DNA from: Massilia sp.
GTDB lineage: Bacteria > Pseudomonadota > Gammaproteobacteria > Burkholderiales > Burkholderiaceae_D
Length of the DNA: 8,279 bases
Assembly (NCBI GenBank): GCA_003484545.1
Contig: DNCF01000128.1
Span: 1-8,279 of the forward strand
Direction: 5' to 3'
Of the stretch, positions 1-5,539 are shown piece by piece. Positions within the stretch are counted from its first letter, which is position 1. Each line of letters opens with the position of its first letter. Under the pieces are notes generated by a model. That model saw nothing but the letters and a program-made list of their open reading frames with translations. It was not told where the DNA came from and did no database searches. A program made the position numbers and the translations under genes.

Positions 1-700
1 GCATGGCGACCCGGAAGCCCTCGACCTCGAGCGGAGGCAGCGCCAGCACGCGCGCGTCGCCATGCGGCGCCAGGCCCATCACCTTGCCCTCGTTGCCTTC
101 GCCGGGGAAGAGCGCCTGCGTCAGCAGGAAATAGAACATGCCCAGGCCGACGAGGCGGGTGTCGTCGCGGTCCCATAGCTGCTTGCCGATGCAGGTAATG
201 CGTTCGCGGTTGGCGACGTAGAACGAGGACACCTCGCGCCAGTCGCCCGGCACGCCGGCCGCGCCATCCCAGCGTTCGGTAAAGTCCACCACCGGACTGC
301 CCTGGCCGTCGACGACCATGACCGCCGCTTCGCGAAACGGCGAAGGGTGGAATACGCTGTACAGGTGCGCCAGGTGGTGCGAGATGCGCGCGCGGCGGCA
401 GCCAGGCGCCAGCACCAGGGTGTCCGCCAGCTCGGCCTCGTAGCTGGCCAAGGCCGCGATCTCGGCGTCCGACGAGTAGCACTCGACCAGCACCTCGACC
501 GGGCGCTCGAGGCCGGGCAGGGCGGGGCGGTAGTGCTGGCGCAGGTCGCCGGGCTTGCCCCAGTGGTGCTTGTGGCGGGTGAGCCTTTCCTTTTGAATCG
601 CCCATGCCAGCTGGGAGCCGTGCATCAGGCAGATGCTGGCATCCTGGGTACGGTTAATGCCGAGCACGGTTGGACCGCCTGCGGCAAAGGCATCGTTCAT
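1..700 (-). CDS. Carbamoyltransferase, NodU/CmcH/TobZ family (partial, N-terminal part)
   Basis: The reading frame is open from an ATG at 700 to the left edge: 233 codons, C-terminus missing. The start is supported by AGGAGA a few bases upstream (rc of about 706-711). The family transfers a carbamoyl group from carbamoyl phosphate, via carbamoyl-adenylate, to a hydroxyl of an antibiotic, Nod factor or other sugar. What is visible is the Kae1-like N-terminal domain: an opening VLGIN strand (12-16), KERLTRHKHH (37-46), the metal-binding H-x3-H (H108, H112) in SHHLAH, and D131 in VVDGQG. The 23-residue spacing from H108 to D131 equals that of the TobZ metal ligands as I recall them (H114 to D137). 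The family signature GNEGKVMGLAPHG lies at 202-214. The C-terminal carbamoyl-phosphate-binding domain lies outside the window. Substrate cannot be deduced. Family assignment is firm; any biosynthetic cluster would lie to the left. Confidence 0.88.
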   Translation of the reverse strand, partial: MNDAFAAGGPTVLGINRTQDASICLMHGSQLAWAIQKERLTRHKHHWGKPGDLRQHYRPALPGLERPVEVLVECYSSDAEIAALASYEAELADTLVLAPGCRRARISHHLAHLYSVFHPSPFREAAVMVVDGQGSPVVDFTERWDGAAGVPGDWREVSSFYVANRERITCIGKQLWDRDDTRLVGLGMFYFLLTQALFPGEGNEGKVMGLAPHGDARVLALPPLEVEGFRVAM

Positions 701-877
701 CGTCTTCTCCTGTATTTTTAAGACTTCTTGTAGCGACGGGCGATCCAGCCCTACTTTGAGCACGATGAGCTGCCATTAGTTCGGCACGGTTTTTCGCGCG
801 TGCGTGCACGTGATGCGTGAAACCTGAGCGCGCCGCCGCGGTCTTAGGGTTTGGTTGAACTGGCAAGCGAGGACATC
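701..877. other. Divergent intergenic region, carbamoyltransferase / DUF4142 gene
   Basis: These 177 bases separate two divergently transcribed genes, so both promoters should lie here. The part next to the carbamoyltransferase is AT-richer (around 711-722) and contains its ribosome binding site. I see no convincing -35/-10 pair on either strand, no strong inverted repeat and no small ORF with a good start. Confidence 0.4.
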
Positions 878-1387
878 ATGGCGCAAGCGAATCCGGCCCA
901 GGCCGACCAGCCGACGCCGCAGGGCGAGGGACCACCGGCGGACGGCCGCGCGGGCGGCGGCACCCAATTCCTGCTGCAGGCCATGCAGGATGCGTTGGCG
1001 GAAATCCAGGTCTGCGAGCTGGCGATCGAAAAATCCGGCAACGACGAGGTCAAGACCTTTGCCCAGGCGATGGTCGACGAGCATGGCCGCATGGGCCGCG
1101 ACATCGAGCAGCTCGCCAGGCGCAAGGGCCTGGGCGCGCCGCAAGATTTGCGGCCTGAGCAGGAAATGACGGTCGAGGAATTGTCGAGCCTGTCGGGACG
1201 CGACTTCGAGCAGCGCTGGATCCAGTACAACATCGACGCCCACGAGCGCGACATCAAGGTGTTTCGCCATTACGCGGGCCAGGAACCCGATCCGGACATC
1301 CGCACGCTGGCGACGACGATGGGCGAGACCCTGGCCGAGCACCTCAAGATGGCGCACGAGCTCGGCAAGAAACTGGCCCGGTCCTGA
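878..1387 (+). CDS. DUF4142 domain protein (ferritin-like helical bundle)
   Basis: A 169-residue protein. Residues about 28-165 match the DUF4142 pattern (Pfam PF13628): FLLQAMQDALAEIQVCELAI (31-50), VKTFAQAMVDEH (58-69), a GRDFEQRW segment (107-114), a second conserved His in NIDAHERDIKVF (118-129), and TLAEHLKMAHEL near the end (151-162). The family is predicted to fold as a ferritin-like four-helix bundle and its role is poorly known; members are often linked to stress and envelope functions. The first 27 residues are low-complexity, rich in Gln, Pro, Ala and Gly, and are not a signal peptide, whereas many DUF4142 proteins are exported. The ATG at 878 was chosen because GAGGA lies 4 bases upstream; a TTG at 851 in the same frame would add nine residues. 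It appears monocistronic. Family confidence is good; function is unknown. Confidence 0.82.
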   Translation: MAQANPAQADQPTPQGEGPPADGRAGGGTQFLLQAMQDALAEIQVCELAIEKSGNDEVKTFAQAMVDEHGRMGRDIEQLARRKGLGAPQDLRPEQEMTVEELSSLSGRDFEQRWIQYNIDAHERDIKVFRHYAGQEPDPDIRTLATTMGETLAEHLKMAHELGKKLARS

Positions 1388-1453
1388 AGGGGCGCAGGCA
1401 CGCGCGCGGCGCTCGCGGTATGATGGGACACCCTCTCATCCGTGATAGAACGT

Positions 1454-2275
1454 ATGCTGCACACGCCCCCGACCTTCACGCCGCTGATGGCGCCGCAAGC
1501 CCATCCCGACCCGCTCACTTTCCTGTTCCACAACGGGCGCCTGCTGGTGCGCGAAGCCGACCTGGCGCTGCCCGACGCCGCCGCGCTGTCCGCGCTCGAC
1601 CTCGACCCGGCGCTCCTGCAGCCGGTTGGCCTGCTGGGCGAGCGCTATTGCGAGGCGGGCTGGAGCGAACGCGAAGAAGCGCCGCCGGGCTATGCCTGGC
1701 GCGGCCTGCGTTCGCTGTTCTTCGGCGACATGGACGAAGCGACAATGGGTGTGGCCGGGCGCGCGGCCCAGATCGCCGAGTGGGCGCGCACCCACCGCTA
1801 CTGCGGCGCCTGCGCCCATCCGATGGAACGCCTGTGGCACGAGCGCAGTTTTAAATGCACCCACTGCGGCCACCTGGCTTATCCGCGCATTTCGCCGGCG
1901 ATGATGGTCCTCATCAAGAACGGCGACAAGGTGCTGCTGGCGCTGCACCACGCGTCGGCGGCCAAGCGCTTCACGCCGCTGGCCGGTTTCCTGGAGGCGG
2001 GCGAATCGATCGAGGAAGCGATCCACCGCGAGGTCTACGAGGAGGTCGGCTTGCGGGTGACCAACCTGCGCTATTTCGCCAGCCAGTCATGGCCCTTCCC
2101 GCATTCGCTGATGATTGCCTTCACCGCCGACTATGCCGGCGGCGAGATCCGCATCGACACGAGCGAGATCGCCGAGGCGCGCTGGTTCGGACCGGATGAC
2201 GAATGGCCGGAGCGCGTGCCGCACATTTCGGTGTCGAGTGTGCTGGTCGACGCGCACCGGCCGCCGGGGCATTAG
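1454..2275 (+). CDS. nudC: NADH pyrophosphatase / NAD-cap RNA decapping hydrolase NudC
   Basis: NudC hydrolyses NAD(H) to NMN(H) and AMP and, in E. coli, removes NAD caps from RNA 5' ends; it is cytoplasmic and Mg/Mn-dependent. Numbering from the alternative GTG start at 1442, a four-cysteine zinc ribbon is visible (C121, C124, C139, C142). It is followed by a complete Nudix box at G182-L204 in the form G-x5-E-x7-R-E-V-x-E-E-x-G-L. The NudC-specific motif SQSWPFPHS is at 214-222 (the usual form is SQPWPFPxS, so one Pro is Ser here). Length, 273 residues from the ATG, fits the family (257 in E. coli). The start is not certain: ATG 1454 has no clear Shine-Dalgarno, and GTG 1442 would add four residues. 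A TATGAT at 1420-1425 could be a -10 box. The stop codon overlaps palindromic element 1. Confidence 0.95.
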   Translation: MLHTPPTFTPLMAPQAHPDPLTFLFHNGRLLVREADLALPDAAALSALDLDPALLQPVGLLGERYCEAGWSEREEAPPGYAWRGLRSLFFGDMDEATMGVAGRAAQIAEWARTHRYCGACAHPMERLWHERSFKCTHCGHLAYPRISPAMMVLIKNGDKVLLALHHASAAKRFTPLAGFLEAGESIEEAIHREVYEEVGLRVTNLRYFASQSWPFPHSLMIAFTADYAGGEIRIDTSEIAEARWFGPDDEWPERVPHISVSSVLVDAHRPPGH

Positions 2276-2406
2276 AGTGCCTAACAAAACCTCCATGGCG
2301 GCGTTGCATCGTCTCACCGTACGCTCGTACTGTCTTCGCGGTCCGCCGCTGCGGCGACGCGCCGGGCGGCCGTATCCCTTGCCCTGAAGGTTTTGTTAGG
2401 CGCTCT
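2274..2406. repeat. Palindromic intergenic element, copy 1 (133 bp)
   Basis: The terminal arms are 2274-2292 and 2388-2406. They form a 19-base-pair stem in which 18 pairs are Watson-Crick and one (2278/2402) is G-T. The left arm begins inside the TAG stop of nudC. The core, about 2296-2340, carries GCGTTGCATCGTCT and GTACTGTCTTCGCGG and matches copies 2 and 3 almost base for base. The right half (2341-2372) contains an extra GC-rich hairpin, CGCCG-CTG-CGGCG, that is shared with copy 3 and absent from copy 2. There is no T-run after either arm, so it is not a classical Rho-independent terminator. It could act in 3'-end protection or Rho-independent-like termination between convergent genes. 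It carries no plausible gene. Confidence 0.85.
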
Positions 2407-2417
2407 TAAGCATCGGC

Positions 2418-2451
2418 CCCGGCAGGTCATCCGCTTTCGATTCCTGCCGGG
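2418..2451. terminator. Hairpin downstream of the minus-strand membrane-protein gene
   Basis: CCCGGCAGG (2418-2426) pairs perfectly with CCTGCCGGG (2443-2451) across a 16-base loop. It lies 7 bases past the TAA stop (2458-2460) of the minus-strand gene and just outside palindromic element 1. The position suits a terminator for that gene, but no T-tract follows on the minus strand, so the role is inferred. Confidence 0.45.
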
Positions 2452-2457
2452 AGCGGT

Positions 2458-3387
2458 TTAGGCCTCGCCCGTCGCCGCCGGCAGGGCCGGCGTGCGCACC
2501 ACCGCCACCGTCGACGACACCATGGCCGGCGCCGCCCGTGGCGTGGAGGCCGCCGCGATCGCCGTTTCCTGTGGACGTGCCCCGGTGCCGCGCAGCTGCA
2601 CCGCGCGCTGCAGCAAATCGAACCAGAACGGCGCGCCGAACAGCGTGGTCGAGGCCGTGATCAGCCAGCCGGCCGCCTGCAGGGCGAAGGCCGCATCCAG
2701 CACCGGCGGAAAACTCTCCCAGCCGATCGGCAAGGCCCACAACTGGCGCAGGGTCTCGGCGTCGAGCGCGCCCGGCGCGCCGCCGATATGCGCCGCCAGC
2801 TGCGGCTGCTGCCAGAGGGTGCGGAACAGGTTGATGCTGTCGATGTTGAACAGGATCGCCAGCAGCAGCGAGATCAGCAGCGAAATCAGGAGCTGGCGCC
2901 GTTTATAGGCGCCCGAGACCCGCTCCATCGCATTGTCGAACCAGCCGGCCACCAGCAACTGAAAACGCTCCAGGTCGCCGGCCGCGCGCGCGTGCAGGGC
3001 ATGCAGGGCGCGCCGTATCTGCGGGTCGCGTATCGCGTCGATGTCGGCGCCGAGGCGCGCGAAATCGCCCGGCACCTTCTGGATGCTGTCGATCAGGGCA
3101 ATCGCAAAGTGCGCCGGTTCGATGTAGGATGGGCGCGCCGCGAGATGGCGCTCGTCGACCGGACTGCCGTCGCTGTGCGGGTTGACCAGGGGGTGGGCGT
3201 ACACCATCTGGGCCAGCGCATCGAAACGCGGGTCGTTGAGCATGCTTTTAACGCCTGCCAACAAGGTGTTGGCGCGCAGCCGGAACGCCGCCGCCAGCGC
3301 CTCCTGCAAGGTGGCGACGATCAATGCCACCGTGCCGTAACAGAACGTCAATCCGATTGCCACTTCGAGTACCGAGCTTCCGAACAT
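2458..3387 (-). CDS. Conserved membrane protein of unknown function
   Basis: A 309-residue protein. The ATG at 3387 was chosen because a strong AGGAGG lies about 7 bases upstream; a longer frame to 3438 exists but adds residues with no homologous look. Hydrophobic segments: about 5-27 (LEVAIGLTFCYGTVALIVA), about 166-181 (LLISLLISLLLAILF), and a probable third near 240-265 (alanine-rich, ending FGAPFWFDLLQR). Between the first two is a long soluble, mostly helical region with AHFAIALIDSIQKVPGD (92-108) and, just before the second segment, WFDNAMERVSGAYKRRQ (149-165), which looks like the most conserved part. The C-terminal 40 residues are Ala/Pro/Thr-rich and probably disordered. I recognise the general type as a widespread 'hypothetical membrane protein' but know no function. 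It is convergent with nudC and divergent from folE. Confidence 0.8.
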   Translation of the reverse strand: MFGSSVLEVAIGLTFCYGTVALIVATLQEALAAAFRLRANTLLAGVKSMLNDPRFDALAQMVYAHPLVNPHSDGSPVDERHLAARPSYIEPAHFAIALIDSIQKVPGDFARLGADIDAIRDPQIRRALHALHARAAGDLERFQLLVAGWFDNAMERVSGAYKRRQLLISLLISLLLAILFNIDSINLFRTLWQQPQLAAHIGGAPGALDAETLRQLWALPIGWESFPPVLDAAFALQAAGWLITASTTLFGAPFWFDLLQRAVQLRGTGARPQETAIAAASTPRAAPAMVSSTVAVVRTPALPAATGEA

Positions 3388-3481
3388 AGGCCGCCTCCTG
3401 TCGCATGAGAACCTGTTCACGCTAGCGCATCGGCACAACAGATGAGTCCGGTTTGCTCAAGAATTCGGCAGACTGCGTGGC

Positions 3482-3516
3482 AGGCTTCGGAAGCCTCCGC
3501 GCATTTTCTATATACT
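3482..3516 (+). promoter_or_regulatory. Putative folE promoter with overlapping palindrome
   Basis: TATACT at 3511-3516 is a good -10 hexamer. The -35 window at a 17-base spacing (3488-3493) is poor. It falls inside a perfect palindrome, AGGCTTC-G-GAAGCCT (3482-3496; 7-base arms, one central base), which could be an operator for a repressor or activator. The implied transcript would start near 3523, about 22 bases before the folE ATG. No riboswitch-like structure fits in so short a leader. Inference only. Confidence 0.4.
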
Positions 3517-3544
3517 GGCGGCAATCGTATTTTTAGGGTTGAAC

Positions 3545-4111
3545 ATGTCTGACAAAGAAGCATTCACCGAACACGACTGGCGCCGCCTGCTGGCCAGCCT
3601 CGGTGAAGATCCGAACCGTCCAGGCCTGCACGAAACGCCGGCGCGCGTCGCCAAAGCCTGGAAACACTGGACCTCCGGCTACGACCAGGATCCGGTCGCC
3701 GTCCTCAAGGCCTTCGAAGACGGGGCCGAGCAGTACAACGAACTGATCGTGGTGCGCGGCATTCCGGTCTACAGCCACTGCGAACACCACCTGGCGCCCT
3801 TCTTCGGCAAGGCGACCGTCGGCTATCTGCCGAACGGCAAGATCGTCGGCCTGTCGAAGCTGACCCGCCTGGTCGACATCTTCTCCAAGCGCCTGCAGGT
3901 GCAGGAACGCATGACGATGCAGATCGCCAATGCGCTGATGGAAGTGCTCGAGCCGAAGGCCGTGGGCGTGGTCGTCAAGTGCCGCCACATGTGCATGGAA
4001 AGCCGCGGCATCCGTACCCAGGGCGAGGAAACCATCACTTCGTGCATGCTGGGCGAACTGCAGCCGAACCTGGCGCTGCGCACCGAGTTCCTCGCGCTCG
4101 CACGCGATTAA
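3545..4111 (+). CDS. folE: GTP cyclohydrolase I (FolE, type IA)
   Basis: It converts GTP to 7,8-dihydroneopterin triphosphate, the first step to tetrahydrofolate and related pterins, as a cytoplasmic zinc-dependent multimer. In 188 residues it shows GLHETPARVAKAW (27-39), the zinc and active-site segment SHCEHHLAPF (77-86), GLSKLTRLVDIFSKRLQVQERMT (102-124) and RHMCMESRG (147-155). The zinc ligands are C79, H82 and C150; the spacing C79 to C150 equals C110 to C181 of the E. coli enzyme. The N-terminus is shorter than that of E. coli (222 residues). The ATG at 3545 has AGGG six bases upstream; a TTG at 3539 is less likely. It is transcribed alone, away from the unknown membrane protein. Its TAA stop overlaps palindromic element 2. 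No other folate or queuosine genes are adjacent. Confidence 0.97.
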   Translation: MSDKEAFTEHDWRRLLASLGEDPNRPGLHETPARVAKAWKHWTSGYDQDPVAVLKAFEDGAEQYNELIVVRGIPVYSHCEHHLAPFFGKATVGYLPNGKIVGLSKLTRLVDIFSKRLQVQERMTMQIANALMEVLEPKAVGVVVKCRHMCMESRGIRTQGEETITSCMLGELQPNLALRTEFLALARD

Positions 4112-4210
4112 GAGCGCCTAACAACTCCCTATGGCAGCGTTGCATCGTCTCGCCGTACCAGCGTACTGTCTTCGCCGATGCGCCTTGCCCTAGGCCCTTG
4201 TTAGACGCTC
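4111..4210. repeat. Palindromic intergenic element, copy 2 (100 bp, short form)
   Basis: The left arm GAGCGCCTAACAA (4112-4124) pairs with TTGTTAGACGCTC (4198-4210) with one mismatch. After a 3x3 internal loop, CCTA (4128-4131) pairs with TAGG (4191-4194). Further in, GCATCG (4142-4147) pairs with CGATGC at about 4176-4181, so most of the element folds into one long hairpin. The core matches copies 1 and 3, but the GC-rich inner hairpin of those copies is absent, making this copy about 30 bases shorter. It starts on the final A of the folE stop codon. Confidence 0.85.
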
Positions 4211-4220
4211 AATGAGCCTA

Positions 4221-4249
4221 TCCCGACGGGCCATGACGGCCCGTCGGGA
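4221..4249. terminator. Perfect 12-bp hairpin, probable transcription terminator
   Basis: TCCCGACGGGCC (4221-4232) pairs perfectly with GGCCCGTCGGGA (4238-4249) across the 5-base loop ATGAC. It lies between palindromic element 2 and the transposase-like ORF. It is strong enough to stop or stabilise a folE transcript, but there is no following T-run in either direction, so terminator function is inferred. Confidence 0.5.
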
Positions 4250-4263
4250 ACCCGTTCCGTAAC

Positions 4264-4293
4264 TTCGCCCTCAAAGGAGTTTTAGGGGGCGAA
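4264..4293 (+). promoter_or_regulatory. Hairpin covering the ribosome binding site of the transposase-like ORF
   Basis: TTCGCCCTC (4264-4272) can pair with GGGGGCGAA (4285-4293), nine pairs with one G-U. The loop of 12 bases (4273-4284) contains AAGGAG. The stem covers the AGGGGG (4284-4289) that lies six bases before the ATG at 4296, so translation could be limited. This is a predicted fold only. Confidence 0.35.
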
Positions 4294-4295
4294 CG

Positions 4296-4619
4296 ATGGC
4301 TCGGTCTGAATTCCCCAGCGATATTCCGCGCGAGCAGTTCGAGCGCGTGCGTGGCATGCTCGAAGCGGCGCGCCGCAAGACGCGCCCCCGCAAGCACGAC
4401 CTGTACGACGTCTACTGCGCGGTCCTGTATTTCCTGCACACGGGCGCCGCATGGCGCAGCCTGCCGCGCGAGTTCCCGCCCTGGCGCACCGTGCACGAAT
4501 ACTTCACGCAATGGACGATGTTGCGCAACGGCGGACGTTCCCTGCTCGAACAGACGCTCGAGACGCTCGGGCGCGACGTCGAGCTGGCCCAGCTGCACCG
4601 CCTGATGCGGCCGCACTGA
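4296..4619 (+). CDS. IS5-family transposase N-terminal fragment (DUF4096-like), orphan
   Basis: A 107-residue protein matching the N-terminal DUF4096 region of IS5-type transposases: FPSDIPREQFERVRGML (6-22), DLYDVYCAVLYFLHTGAAWRSLP (35-57) and FPPWRTVHEYFTQW (60-73). In intact elements this DNA-binding part precedes a DDE catalytic domain, either in one ORF or through a frameshifted second ORF. Here the frame ends at a TGA (4617-4619), and no frame in the following 180 bases encodes a recognisable DDE domain. It is therefore a remnant or a stand-alone domesticated piece, and is not expected to transpose alone. The last 30 residues do not resemble the usual continuation. I could not identify terminal inverted repeats or a target duplication for the element. 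AGGGGG is placed well for the ATG but may be hidden in a stem. Confidence 0.72.
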   Translation: MARSEFPSDIPREQFERVRGMLEAARRKTRPRKHDLYDVYCAVLYFLHTGAAWRSLPREFPPWRTVHEYFTQWTMLRNGGRSLLEQTLETLGRDVELAQLHRLMRPH

Positions 4620-4802
4620 CAGGGCAGGACGTCCAACCACGGCGTGGAAGCGCCGCAACAGCTGCGGCGATTCACCGTGATCCCGGGCATGGACTCTACT
4701 GCCGAGCCCGGCTTTGTCACATTCTGTTGCGATTTCAAATCGTGCGCACTGGGCGGCTGGGCTAAGCTGGGTTATTGTTGTTTTTTCATCCCGGCGCCCC
4801 CG
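4620..4802. other. Intergenic region upstream of the PAP2 gene
   Basis: This 183-base stretch follows the transposase fragment. It holds a hairpin CCGGGC (4683-4688) / GCCCGG (4706-4711) followed by CTTTGT, which may be a weak terminator. It also holds a 13-base palindrome, CGATTT-C-AAATCG (4730-4742), directly followed by GTGCGCAC (4742-4749), and a T-rich stretch (4771-4787). These may be regulatory sites for the PAP2 gene, but no clear -35/-10 pair was found. Confidence 0.35.
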
Positions 4803-5411
4803 ATGTTCGACCAATTGAACCAATACCTATTTGCGATCGTTAATTCTTCCCCTGGTCTGGACGGCTGGCGCCTGCATGGCGCCATCTTCGCCGCCGAATG
4901 GCTGATCATGATCGTGCCGCTGGGGCTGGTGCTGATGTGGATGAACGGCGATACCGCGCAGCGCGAAGCGGCCGTGCGTGCCTTCCTGGCCGCCGTGATC
5001 GCGCTGACGATCAACAAGCTGATCGGCCTGGCGTGGACCCACCCGCGGCCCTTCGTGGCCGAGATCGGCCATACCTTCATGTATCACGCGCCCGACAGTT
5101 CCTTCCCGAGCGACCACGGCACCAGCATGTTCTCGGTGGCGCTGGCGCTCCTGCTCGGCCCCTTGCGCGAAGCGCGCCGCTTCGGCGCCGCATTGCTGCT
5201 GCTGGCCTTGCCGGTGGCCTGGGCCAGGGTGTTCCTGGGCGTGCACTGGCCGCTCGACATGGTAGGGGCGCTGGTGGTGTCGACCTTTGCCGCAGTGCTG
5301 ATCAACACGCGTCCTGGCCAGGCGTTGGCCGCGACGCTGGTGCCGCTGATGCAGACCGTCTATCGCCGGGTGCTGGCGGCGCCCATCGCCCGGGGCTGGC
5401 TGCGTCCTTGA
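4803..5411 (+). CDS. PAP2-family undecaprenyl-diphosphate phosphatase (BcrC/YbjG type)
   Basis: A 202-residue integral membrane phosphatase with about five hydrophobic segments. The PAP2 active-site motifs are present in order: PRPF (81-84) closing motif 1, SFPSDHGT (100-107) as motif 2 with H105, and ARVFLGVHWPLDMVGA (141-156) as motif 3 with R142, nucleophile H148 and D152. The PSDH form of motif 2 and the short PRPF motif are typical of BcrC/YbjG enzymes. These dephosphorylate undecaprenyl diphosphate on the periplasmic face to recycle the lipid carrier for peptidoglycan and O-antigen, and affect bacitracin tolerance. Length fits (E. coli YbjG is 198). The ATG at 4803 was chosen because MFDQLNQYLFAIVN is the usual N-terminus; an upstream in-frame extension to 4644 has no homology. 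No strong Shine-Dalgarno is visible. The stop overlaps palindromic element 3. Substrate assignment is by family. Confidence 0.87.
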   Translation: MFDQLNQYLFAIVNSSPGLDGWRLHGAIFAAEWLIMIVPLGLVLMWMNGDTAQREAAVRAFLAAVIALTINKLIGLAWTHPRPFVAEIGHTFMYHAPDSSFPSDHGTSMFSVALALLLGPLREARRFGAALLLLALPVAWARVFLGVHWPLDMVGALVVSTFAAVLINTRPGQALAATLVPLMQTVYRRVLAAPIARGWLRP

Positions 5412-5539
5412 GAGCGCCTAAAAACCTTTATGGCTGCGTTGCATCGTCTCGCCGTACAAGCGTACTGTCTTCGCGGCCCGCCGTTGCGGCGCTGCGTCGG
5501 GTGGCCGCATCCCTTGCCCTACAGGTTTTCAGGCGCTCT
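5411..5539. repeat. Palindromic intergenic element, copy 3 (129 bp)
   Basis: The arms 5411-5427 and 5523-5539 form a 17-base-pair stem with a single mismatch (5420/5530). The element exactly fills the gap between two convergent genes: its first base is the last A of the PAP2 stop codon and its last base is the first base of the reverse-strand TAA stop of the lipoprotein gene. The core is shared with copies 1 and 2, and the inner hairpin CGCCG-TTG-CGGCG (about 5480-5492) with copy 1. The arms lack the AAC/GTT step found in the other copies, changed on both sides together. Confidence 0.85.

Noticed and set aside
776..1357. Open frames on the minus strand opposite the DUF4142 gene
   Set aside because: The plus-strand frame encodes a recognisable domain and has a ribosome binding site; the opposite frames are low-complexity shadows.
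2203..2409. Short open frames crossing the palindromic elements (also 3979-4215 and 5430-5621)
   Set aside because: They arise from the shared repeat core, giving similar peptides such as RCIVSPY in unrelated contexts. They overlap real genes and lack ribosome binding sites.
4644..4802. N-terminal extension of the PAP2 protein by 53 residues
   Set aside because: The added residues do not look like part of the family, and ATG 4803 gives the usual length and N-terminus.
2274..5539. Integron attC sites (the element tips fit RYYYAAC ... GTTRRRY)
   Set aside because: Copy 1 and in part copy 2 match the outer boxes (GCCTAAC/GTTAGGC), but copy 3 does not. The region next to the boxes is paired instead of left as a spacer, the flanking genes face both ways, and they are housekeeping genes with their own promoters. 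No integrase is present.
2274..5539. CRISPR array
   Set aside because: The three repeat units are over 1 kb apart with whole genes between, and are too long and structured differently.
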